A stretch of 5,165 nt of DNA from Eubacteriales bacterium (GTDB lineage Bacteria > Bacillota > Clostridia > Oscillospirales > Acutalibacteraceae): assembly GCA_030529125.1 (NCBI GenBank), contig JAUMXP010000063.1:1-5165 (forward strand), in the 5' to 3' direction. Position numbers and translations under genes: made by a program. The notes under the pieces are model-generated. The model worked only from the letters and a program-made list of their open reading frames with translations. It did not search any database and was not told where the DNA came from. Positions within the stretch are counted from its first letter, which is position 1, and the number at the start of each line of letters is the position of its first letter. This document shows, one piece after another, positions 1 to 5,165 of the stretch.

Positions 1-362
1 TCATCAGCTATACCGCATACAGAGCGTGACAGCATTGCTCTTTTTGTTATTTCAAAGGATTTATATCTCATATACTCAGATATTCCTGGAGCTTCACGGC
101 TAATTACTGCTTTAGTTGCTTCAGGTGTGACATCTCGCTTAGAAAAGCCAGTGCCTCCTGTTGTTATTATCAGAGAAATTTTATCTTTAACTGCGTTAAT
201 CAGAACTGATTTAATGTCTTCTGTTTCGTCAGGAACAATAACTACATCGTCGACAATATAACCTGCAGATATAAGCATATCTCTAACAACTGGTCCTGAT
301 AAATCATCACGCAATCCGTTATAACACCTGTCGCTGACAGTAATTACTCTAGCTTTATACAT
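1..362 (-). CDS. mogA: MogA/MoaB-type molybdopterin adenylyltransferase, partial (C-terminus missing)
   Basis: The reading frame opens with ATG at 362 and runs off the window edge after 120 complete codons; the family is usually about 160-195 residues, so the last quarter or more is missing. The translation shows the MoCF fold: N-terminal VITVSDR (residues 6-12), the ITTGGTG phosphate loop (66-72) and RDVTPEAT (76-83), whose Asp77 matches the catalytic aspartate of E. coli MogA. The conserved MLSRS..GI stretch follows at 110-118. The family activates molybdopterin by adenylylation before molybdate insertion. It lies 10 bases after the MoeA-like gene, its expected partner. An in-frame TAG three codons upstream makes this ATG the first possible start, although no strong Shine-Dalgarno precedes it. 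MogA (adenylyltransferase) and MoaB (related, less well defined) cannot be told apart from this fragment, so the symbol is provisional. Confidence 0.9.
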   Translation of the reverse strand, partial: MYKARVITVSDRCYNGLRDDLSGPVVRDMLISAGYIVDDVVIVPDETEDIKSVLINAVKDKISLIITTGGTGFSKRDVTPEATKAVISREAPGISEYMRYKSFEITKRAMLSRSVCGIAD

Positions 363-372
363 AACAAACTAC

Positions 373-1392
373 TCACTTTCCAAATGGACAAACAGGGTAT
401 GTACAAACATCACAGCCTAAACAAAGTCCACCCTCACCCATATTCATAAAATCTAGCTTTTCAAGTTTAATTCCTGCTGCTATTCTTGGCAACACCAGAT
501 CAAAAACAGTTGCTCTAGCATACATTACGCAACCAGGCAAACCGACAATCGGGGTGCCATCATCGTAGTAACCAAGCAAAAACATAGCTCCCGGTAACAC
601 AGGTGCACCGTAAGTGATTATATCGGCACCACTTCGCTTGATTGCGCCAGGAGTGTTGTCATCGGGGTCTACACTCATACCACCAGTACAAAGGATTAGT
701 TCCACACCTTTAGATTTTACAGTAGCTATAGCATCTATGATGTTATCAATATTATCATCAGTTGTAATATGCTCTACAACTTCAATATGATAATCTTTAA
801 GTTTATCAATGATAACAGGAGTAAATTTATCTTCTATTTTACCTGAATATACTTCACTGCCAGTTGTGATTATACCTGCTGTTTTAAGCTTAAATGGAAC
901 AACTTTTAATATTGGTATGCTTTCACATATTATTTCTGCGGCTTCAATTTTTTCTTCTTTGATAACAAGAGGAATAATACGAGTACCACATAGTTTGTCA
1001 CCAGTTTTAACTGCAGTGTTTCCCTTAATTGTAGCAATCATAATATCATCGATTGAGTTAATTTTATTTAGTTTCTCTGTGTCTACACAAAAGACACCGT
1101 TAATAGCAGAGCGTAACTCGATTTTACCTTCGCTGACATCGCTACGCACCATATTTTCGCTACCGCAAATATCAGCTAATCTGAGTGCTGCATCATTTTC
1201 GTGCAAACTATCATCAGCACATTCATATATGTAGAGATGCTCTTTACCCATTGATAAAAGAACCTCTATATCTTCCTCTTTGATAATATGTCCTTTTTTG
1301 AAACGTGCACCTTTATACTCATCTTTTATAATCTGTGTCAAATCATGACTAAGAACATGTCCAACAGCTTCAGTTGTTTTAATAAGTTTCAT
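373..1392 (-). CDS. MoeA-like molybdopterin-binding protein with C-terminal four-cysteine motif
   Basis: A 339-residue cytoplasmic protein. Residues 1-60 resemble the start of MoeA (TEAVGHVLSHDLT at 7-19). A MoCF domain spans about 168-305, with ITTGSE (175-180), CTGGMSVDPDD (235-245) and GLPGC (284-288), the counterparts of the MoeA/MogA substrate loops. It is shorter than classical MoeA (about 400 residues) and its middle part is not recognisably MoeA-like, so it belongs to the MoeA-like group rather than being plain moeA. The tail ends in C324-X2-C327-X2-C330-X4-C335 followed by PFGK, a likely metal or Fe-S site that classical MoeA lacks. Inferred role: binding molybdopterin or its adenylylated form, perhaps inserting molybdate or passing cofactor on. 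It starts 1 base after the MOSC gene with a good AGAGGT ribosome binding site and sits just before mogA, which supports a late Moco step. The exact reaction cannot be read from sequence. Confidence 0.88.
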   Translation of the reverse strand: MKLIKTTEAVGHVLSHDLTQIIKDEYKGARFKKGHIIKEEDIEVLLSMGKEHLYIYECADDSLHENDAALRLADICGSENMVRSDVSEGKIELRSAINGVFCVDTEKLNKINSIDDIMIATIKGNTAVKTGDKLCGTRIIPLVIKEEKIEAAEIICESIPILKVVPFKLKTAGIITTGSEVYSGKIEDKFTPVIIDKLKDYHIEVVEHITTDDNIDNIIDAIATVKSKGVELILCTGGMSVDPDDNTPGAIKRSGADIITYGAPVLPGAMFLLGYYDDGTPIVGLPGCVMYARATVFDLVLPRIAAGIKLEKLDFMNMGEGGLCLGCDVCTYPVCPFGK

Positions 1393-1393
1393 T

Positions 1394-1840
1394 TCAAACC
1401 TCTATTAATATACTATCTCCCGCTTTAATAGTACCTTCAGTAATTACTTTTGCAAAGATACCTTCAGTAGGCATAACGCATTTGCCTGTGATTTTCTTAA
1501 TCTCACAATCATTATGACATTCTTTTCCAATTTGTGTAACTTCAATCACAGCATTACCTATATTAATTTTAGTACCGATAGCCAGTGTTTTCAGTTCTAC
1601 ACCCTGAGTTAATATATTCTCTGCAAAATCTCCAGCAGATAAATCAATTCCTGTTGAGCGCATTTTATCAACGCTTTCATCTGCTAACAAACTAATCTGA
1701 CGGTGCCAATCACCTGCATGTGCATCACCTACAATACCGTGGTTTATTTTTAGATCAATGCAGTCTACAGGGTGTTTTTTGGTTCCTTTTCTCTCGCTGA
1801 TGCAAACAGCTAAGGCTTTTCCTTCTATTAATCTTGCCAT
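1394..1840 (-). CDS. MOSC domain protein (small, stand-alone)
   Basis: A 148-residue soluble protein made of almost nothing but a MOSC domain (the domain named for the Moco sulfurase C-terminus). Visible hallmarks are GIVGDAHAG (35-43), HRQISLL (46-52), the DFAENI stretch (71-76), the cysteine-bearing IGKECHNDC (104-112) and KCVMPTEGIFAKV (120-132), ending in a GDSILIEV strand. MOSC proteins are known or proposed to bind molybdenum cofactor or carry sulfur on a conserved cysteine; Cys108, Cys112 and Cys121 are the candidates here. Stand-alone MOSC genes are common beside moaC and mogA in anaerobes. The gene overlaps the end of moaC by 13 bases. Its ATG has no convincing Shine-Dalgarno, so translation probably depends on ribosomes finishing moaC. 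The substrate is unknown. The assignment to the family is firm; the role in cofactor maturation is inferred from context. Confidence 0.92.
   Translation of the reverse strand: MARLIEGKALAVCISERKGTKKHPVDCIDLKINHGIVGDAHAGDWHRQISLLADESVDKMRSTGIDLSAGDFAENILTQGVELKTLAIGTKINIGNAVIEVTQIGKECHNDCEIKKITGKCVMPTEGIFAKVITEGTIKAGDSILIEV
1398..1403 (-). promoter_or_regulatory. Ribosome binding site of the MoeA-like gene
   Basis: AGAGGT on the minus strand, five bases before the ATG at 1392. It lies within the last codons of the MOSC gene, whose TGA stop is one base before the new start, so the pair is probably translationally coupled. Confidence 0.75.
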
Positions 1841-2298
1841 AAGAAGTCGCCACTCTTTCCGCCTGTTTTTGATACAAGGTGAATATCTGTTATTCTCATA
1901 TCTTTCTGTATTGCCTTACACATATCATAAATAGTCAGCGCAGCAACTGACACAGCGTTTAAGGCTTCCATCTCAACACCGGTCACACCGTTTGATTTAA
2001 CTATTGATATTATCTTGATACCTTTATCGTGATATTCAAAGTTGATATCTGCTGAAGTGATAGGAATCTGATGGCACATTGGTATAGTAGTACTTGTATT
2101 TTTAACAGCCATAATACCTGCTACTTGTGCTACAGCTAGCACATTTCCCTTTTTAATTGTACCTTCTTTGATCTTTTCTAGCGTTGTATCGCTTACTTCG
2201 ATAAAAGCTGTAGCGCAAGCTGTTCTCGTAGTTGATTCCTTATCACTAACATCTACCATTTTAGATAAGCCTTGTTCATTAAAATGTGTAAACTCCAT
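1828..2298 (-). CDS. moaC: Cyclic pyranopterin monophosphate synthase MoaC
   Basis: A 156-residue protein, close to the usual 155-165. MoaC turns the 3',8-cyclo-GTP made by MoaA into cPMP, the first stable intermediate of molybdopterin. The sequence is canonical throughout: MVDVSDKESTTRTA (14-27), KKGNVLAVAQVAGIMAVKNTS (within 49-69), IPMCHQI (72-78), TGVEMEAL (106-113), LTIYDMCKA (121-129) and KTGGKSGDF near the end. Lys50, His76, Asp125 and Lys128 correspond to E. coli Lys51, His77, Asp128 and Lys131, which line the active site, so the enzyme should be active. Its ATG sits 1 base after the moaA stop, and its ribosome binding site is formed by the last two codons of moaA. It overlaps the MOSC gene by 13 bases at its 3' end. 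Co-transcription with moaA fits their consecutive reactions. Confidence 0.97.
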   Translation of the reverse strand: MEFTHFNEQGLSKMVDVSDKESTTRTACATAFIEVSDTTLEKIKEGTIKKGNVLAVAQVAGIMAVKNTSTTIPMCHQIPITSADINFEYHDKGIKIISIVKSNGVTGVEMEALNAVSVAALTIYDMCKAIQKDMRITDIHLVSKTGGKSGDFLWQD

Positions 2299-2299
2299 A

Positions 2300-3238
2300 T
2301 TATCCTCCGATTTGATTCATATAGCGAGTTGAGTTACTTAAGCAAAATGAGTTCATATTATGGGACTTAGGTTTTGACGCTATAGCATTCTTAATTGCAT
2401 TTTGTAGTTCTAAGCCGCTTAAACCTCTGATATTATATTCGTCATTACTGTGTAGACATGGCTTTATTTTGCCGTCTGCAGTAACTCTGATTCTATTGCA
2501 TACATCACAGAATTTATTAGTCATAGGCCTGATCAGTCCAATACGACCTTTGTATCCATTTACTCTATATATTTCAGAAACACCATCAAACGTTATTCTC
2601 TCTAAATTCTCGTTTGTTTTCAATACCAAATCTGATGATATAAATCTTGCTTTATCCCACTGTGAACATGCACCTAGTGGCATTAACTCAATAAATCTGA
2701 TTGTAAAGTCGTTATTCTTAGTAAGCTCTATAAAATCAGCAATTTCATCGTCGTTAATACCACCCATGAGAACTACGTTTATCTTAATATTTTTAAAGCC
2801 ACATTCTTGTGCTTCGTATATACCCTCTATAACATCATCAAACGCATCTATTCCTGTTAGTTTATTGAACTTGTCTTTATTCAAAGTATCGAGACTGATG
2901 TTAAGACGCGAAACTCCTGCACGTTTCAGATCTTTTGCATAGTGTTTTAATAAACACCCGTTGGTGGTCATAACTAAACTATTAAGGCCTTCTATGCTAC
3001 TTAATCGCTTGCAAAAATCAACTATACCCTCTCTTAGCAGAGGCTCTCCCCCTGTTAGTCTGATTTTATCGATGCCACATTTAACAAACGCTTTGCAGAT
3101 TTCGTACATCTCATCAAACGACATAACGTCAGTTAAGGTGCTAAATGAATCGCCTTTACAATAACTACAATTAAAATTACATTTATCAGTGACAGAAAGA
3201 CGCATATAGCTGATTTGTCTGTTATATTCATCTTTCAT
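2300..3238 (-). CDS. moaA: GTP 3',8-cyclase MoaA (radical SAM)
   Basis: A 312-residue enzyme, slightly shorter than the common 320-340. It catalyses the first step of molybdopterin synthesis, the radical rearrangement of GTP. The radical SAM cluster motif is C20-X3-C24-X2-C27, followed by LTGGEPLLR (61-69) for SAM binding. The second, GTP-binding 4Fe-4S site is C244-X2-C247-X13-C261. Arg13, Arg249 and Arg251 align with S. aureus Arg17, Arg266 and Arg268, which contact GTP. The C-terminal Gly311-Gly312, needed for activity in MoaA, is present in the MNQIGG ending. One small oddity is that KGD follows Cys27 where many family members have Met-Pro. The start is the ATG at 3238, with AGGTGAT upstream overlapping the modC stop. 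The gene links the transporter half of the operon to the cofactor half and would act with moaC directly downstream. Confidence 0.97.
   Translation of the reverse strand: MKDEYNRQISYMRLSVTDKCNFNCSYCKGDSFSTLTDVMSFDEMYEICKAFVKCGIDKIRLTGGEPLLREGIVDFCKRLSSIEGLNSLVMTTNGCLLKHYAKDLKRAGVSRLNISLDTLNKDKFNKLTGIDAFDDVIEGIYEAQECGFKNIKINVVLMGGINDDEIADFIELTKNNDFTIRFIELMPLGACSQWDKARFISSDLVLKTNENLERITFDGVSEIYRVNGYKGRIGLIRPMTNKFCDVCNRIRVTADGKIKPCLHSNDEYNIRGLSGLELQNAIKNAIASKPKSHNMNSFCLSNSTRYMNQIGG
2303..2308 (-). promoter_or_regulatory. Ribosome binding site of moaC, formed by the Gly-Gly codons of moaA
   Basis: GGAGGA on the minus strand is both the last two sense codons of moaA (the functionally required Gly-Gly end) and the Shine-Dalgarno of moaC. 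It is followed by the TAA stop, one T, and the moaC ATG at 2298, giving ideal spacing. Confidence 0.9.
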
Positions 3239-3241
3239 ACA

Positions 3242-3248
3242 ATCACCT
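3242..3248 (-). promoter_or_regulatory. Ribosome binding site of moaA, overlapping the modC stop
   Basis: AGGTGAT on the minus strand, three bases before the moaA ATG at 3238. It matches the 3' half of the extended Shine-Dalgarno consensus (AAGGAGGTGATC). Its first two bases are the last two of the modC TAG stop, so termination on modC places ribosomes directly at the moaA start. Confidence 0.75.
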
Positions 3249-4272
3249 ACTTTAAAAATAAAATATCATTACTGTTTAATTTTACTTCGATTTCTTGATT
3301 TATTGTATAGTTGTGTAAACTTTCTTTATTGATTTTTTGTTTTATATATTTTGTGTCTTTATTTACTTGCAGTATAAGAAAAGCACAATCAATATCATGC
3401 ATTATCTGCATTACCTTTGCGTTGAACGTAATGTCGCAATCACTGCAATTTGAATCGTCACAATTAAACGCAACGTAACAAGAAGTTACATCATCACAAT
3501 GAAAACTTAAACCAAACTCAGTTACTGCTATATTATTATCTATCGATAGTATCTTACCGATATTATCAACACCTAAAAGCACAGCGTCGCTCAATTTAAT
3601 AGGATTATTAATAATATCATTAATTGCACTTAAGCTATCCACAAAGCCATCATCAATAGTACATACACTGTCACAATGTGAATATATCTCGTGTCTGTTA
3701 TGTGTTACAAAAACAACAATACCGTTATAGTCGGATAATACTGAATTCAAATAGATTTGTAAGTCAGTTTTCTTTTGTTCATCTAAAGCAGAGAACGGCT
3801 CGTCTAACAATAATATATGTGGATTAGTAGCTAAAGCTCTGGCTAGTGCTACACGCTGAGCTTGACCACCAGATAGCTGATGTGGGTATAGTTTTCTTAC
3901 ACTTTCTAAATCAAATCTACATATATATTCATTTAGTTTTTCTGTTCGTTCTTCTTTATCAAATTTATGTAGACCGGTGAGAATATTTTTCTCAACTGTC
4001 ATGTTAGGAAATAAAGCATAGTTTTGTGGCAAATAACCTATGTTACGCTTTTGTGGTGGCAGATTAATCCTTCTATCACTATCAAACACTGTAAGACCAT
4101 CTATGATGATTCTACCGCTATCAGAAGTGATAAGTCCTGCAATACATTTCAGAGTAACGCTTTTACCGCTTCCAGATAATCCAAACAGTCCTAATGATTT
4201 ACTATCTGTATCAAAGGAAACATCAAGTGTAAAATCACCTAGTTTTTTCTTAATATCAACTAAGAGAGACAT
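3247..4272 (-). CDS. modC: Molybdate ABC transporter ATP-binding protein ModC
   Basis: A 341-residue ATPase that powers molybdate import at the inner face of the membrane with ModB. The nucleotide-binding domain fills residues 1 to about 210: Walker A GLSGSGKS (31-38), Q-loop Gln83, signature LSGGQ (133-137), Walker B LLLDEP (154-159) with Glu158, D-loop SALD (161-164) and H-loop His191. The remaining 130 residues match the place and length of the TOBE/MOBE regulatory domain that binds oxyanion in ModC proteins, but are weakly conserved and unusually cysteine-rich (Cys259, 265, 271, 276, 279, 296). The start is ATG 4272, with a perfect AAGGAGGT site inside the end of modB; the two genes overlap by 17 bases. 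Sulfate or tungstate ATPases look alike at the ATPase domain, but the moaA-moaC neighbourhood and the ModB sequence favour molybdate. Tungstate transport is not excluded. Confidence 0.93.
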   Translation of the reverse strand: MSLLVDIKKKLGDFTLDVSFDTDSKSLGLFGLSGSGKSVTLKCIAGLITSDSGRIIIDGLTVFDSDRRINLPPQKRNIGYLPQNYALFPNMTVEKNILTGLHKFDKEERTEKLNEYICRFDLESVRKLYPHQLSGGQAQRVALARALATNPHILLLDEPFSALDEQKKTDLQIYLNSVLSDYNGIVVFVTHNRHEIYSHCDSVCTIDDGFVDSLSAINDIINNPIKLSDAVLLGVDNIGKILSIDNNIAVTEFGLSFHCDDVTSCYVAFNCDDSNCSDCDITFNAKVMQIMHDIDCAFLILQVNKDTKYIKQKINKESLHNYTINQEIEVKLNSNDILFLK

Positions 4273-4942
4273 ATTTTACCTCCTTGCGCTGATACTTGGA
4301 TTCAATAATATTAATTACAAATAATACAACTGCTGATAAAGCAACGTTAATCATAACCCACTTGAACGCTAGCTCATCATCACCTATGCGCCACAGTTGA
4401 TATACTGTAGTAGAAATGGTTGCAGTTTTATTAGGTATATAGCCTGCTATCATACTTGTAGCTCCGTACTCACCAAGAGCACGAGCAAAAGATAAAACAG
4501 CTCCTGCAATAATACCTTGTCTACAATAAGGCATACGTATCTTCCAGAATATATATGTACGGGATAATCCCAAAGTCATAGCTGTATCGCTCAATGTGTT
4601 ATTAAAAGATTGAAAAGCACCGCGTGCTGTACGATACATAAGCGGAAATACTACGACTGTAGTTGCAAACACTGCTGACCACCAAACCATAGTCAGGCGA
4701 ATATCGAACAAATTAATAAACAACTCACCTATAAAATGATTAGGTCCGAATATTTTAAGCAAAAAATAGCCGACAACAGTTGGAGGCAATACTAGAGGTA
4801 AAGTGAATATTACATCGCAGATTGCTTTGAAGTATTTAGGAGCTTTTGAGACATAATAAGCCGCAAAAATGCCGACTATCAATACAATAGCCATTGATAT
4901 AAGCGATATTCTTATGGAATTATACAGAGGATATAAATCCAT
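4256..4942 (-). CDS. modB: Molybdate ABC transporter permease ModB
   Basis: A 228-residue integral membrane protein forming, as a dimer, the molybdate channel driven by ModC. Hydrophobic segments lie near residues 11-31, 42-63, 84-104, 142-156 and 193-213, the usual layout for ModB. Family marks include LPLVLPPTVVGYFLL (48-62), the cytoplasmic EAA loop that docks onto ModC (DTAMTLGLSRTYIFWKI, 119-135, then MP) and FARALGEYGAT (152-162). The start chosen is the ATG at 4942, which has GGAGG five bases upstream. A longer reading that starts with TTG at 4954 would begin inside the sequence just before this Shine-Dalgarno and add four residues, and is unlikely. It begins 13 bases after modA and overlaps modC by 17 bases, so stoichiometric expression of the transporter by coupled translation is likely. 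Confidence 0.95.
   Translation of the reverse strand: MDLYPLYNSIRISLISMAIVLIVGIFAAYYVSKAPKYFKAICDVIFTLPLVLPPTVVGYFLLKIFGPNHFIGELFINLFDIRLTMVWWSAVFATTVVVFPLMYRTARGAFQSFNNTLSDTAMTLGLSRTYIFWKIRMPYCRQGIIAGAVLSFARALGEYGATSMIAGYIPNKTATISTTVYQLWRIGDDELAFKWVMINVALSAVVLFVINIIESKYQRKEVKYVSLS
4278..4285 (-). promoter_or_regulatory. Ribosome binding site of modC, inside modB
   Basis: AAGGAGGT on the minus strand, five bases before the modC ATG at 4272. It lies wholly within the last codons of modB (the Arg-Lys-Glu-Val stretch near its C-terminus), so the two genes overlap both in coding sequence and in initiation signal. Confidence 0.9.
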
Positions 4943-4947
4943 AGTAA

Positions 4948-4952
4948 CCTCC
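4948..4952 (-). promoter_or_regulatory. Ribosome binding site of modB
   Basis: GGAGG on the minus strand, five bases before the ATG at 4942. It fixes the modB start at this ATG rather than at the in-frame TTG four codons upstream (4954), because that TTG would overlap the region where the ribosome must pair. Confidence 0.88.
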
Positions 4953-4955
4953 AAA

Positions 4956-5165
4956 CTAAACTAATGGCGTAAAACCGACTTCACTAAACACTTTAGTTGC
5001 TTTGTCTGATTTTAGAAATTCTAAAAACTCGTTAGCTTCTTTCTTGTGTTGTGCAATATCCAGTAGCGCAACAGGATATACTGCCTTACCACACATCGAA
5101 ACATCAGCAGTATCTATAATCTCGAGATTAGCAGAAAAAGCATCAGTCTGATAAATAATACCACA
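4956..5165 (-). CDS. modA: Molybdate ABC transporter substrate-binding protein ModA, partial (C-terminal end)
   Basis: Only the last 69 codons and the TAG stop are in the window; the N-terminus with any lipoprotein signal lies beyond the right edge. The fragment reads CGIIYQTDAFSA at its start, then AVYPVALL (residues 28-35 of the fragment), NEFLEFLKS (44-52) and a VFSEVGFTPLV end. This order, G-I-x-Y-x-T-D-A followed by YPVA, then a FLxFLxS helix and a terminal F..xGF, is the standard C-terminal lobe of ModA, the extracytoplasmic protein that captures molybdate and hands it to ModB. No frameshift is visible. The modB start follows 13 bases after the stop, confirming the usual modABC order. 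Tungstate-binding relatives have a similar C-terminus, so ion preference cannot be settled from this part. Confidence 0.92.
   Translation of the reverse strand, partial: CGIIYQTDAFSANLEIIDTADVSMCGKAVYPVALLDIAQHKKEANEFLEFLKSDKATKVFSEVGFTPLV

Noticed and set aside
373..405. Possible selenocysteine or readthrough at the TGA ending the MoeA-like gene
   Set aside because: The stop follows a complete PFGK end, the next codons soon meet the start of mogA in another frame, and no hairpin typical of a selenocysteine insertion element is evident.
809..1234. Open frame of 141 codons on the plus strand
   Set aside because: It is antisense to the middle of the MoeA-like gene, shows no family motif, and its hydrophobic Ser/Ile/Leu-rich translation is what the complement of an AT-rich coding region gives.
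2469..2942. Open frame of 157 codons on the plus strand
   Set aside because: Antisense to moaA, whose catalytic motifs are all intact on the minus strand; no recognisable domain in the plus-strand reading.
2961..3164. Open frame of 67 codons on the plus strand
   Set aside because: Antisense to the radical SAM core of moaA and without any family resemblance.
3590..3640. AT-rich run with repeated TTAAT/ATTAAT-like words in modC, considered as a promoter or small repeat
   Set aside because: It lies within the intact modC frame (the Asn/Ile-rich stretch around residues 217-227) and reflects AAT/ATT codons; no -35/-10 pair with a following start could be argued.
4040..4324. Open frame of 94 codons on the plus strand
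   Set aside because: Antisense to the N-terminal half of modC and the end of modB; its sequence is only the complement of the Walker A region.
1..5165. Molybdenum cofactor riboswitch, ModE operator, terminators, tRNA, CRISPR or insertion sequence
   Set aside because: All junctions are 13 bases or less or overlap, so there is no untranslated leader or spacer in which such elements could sit; the operon start and end are outside the window.

Overview
The window is a piece of one tightly packed minus-strand operon for molybdenum use, from an AT-rich genome. Low GC, strong GGAGG-type ribosome binding sites and protein sequences of clostridial flavour suggest an anaerobic low-GC Firmicute, probably Clostridia. 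This is inferred from composition and protein style only; the window holds no taxonomic marker.

In transcription order (high to low coordinates) the layout is: the 3' end of modA (molybdate-binding protein, 4956-5165, cut by the window edge); modB (permease, 4256-4942); modC (ATPase, 3247-4272); moaA (radical SAM GTP 3',8-cyclase, 2300-3238); moaC (cPMP synthase, 1828-2298); a stand-alone MOSC-domain protein (1394-1840); a MoeA-like molybdopterin-binding protein with a four-cysteine tail (373-1392); and a mogA/moaB-type gene (1-362, cut by the window edge). Intergenic gaps run from a 17-base overlap to 13 bases, so no promoter, terminator, riboswitch or RNA gene fits inside, and no gene-free stretch exceeds 300 bases.

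The genes form one pathway. ModABC imports molybdate. MoaA and MoaC make cyclic pyranopterin monophosphate from GTP. The MogA-type protein and the MoeA-like protein probably adenylylate molybdopterin and insert molybdate. The MOSC protein probably handles sulfur or finished cofactor. MoaD and MoaE, which convert cPMP to molybdopterin, and any molybdoenzyme are not in the window.

I see no undescribed system. The points most worth a second look are the four-cysteine tail of the MoeA-like protein, a cysteine-rich patch in the C-terminal domain of ModC, the Gly-Gly codons of moaA doubling as the Shine-Dalgarno sequence of moaC, and the missing molybdopterin synthase genes.
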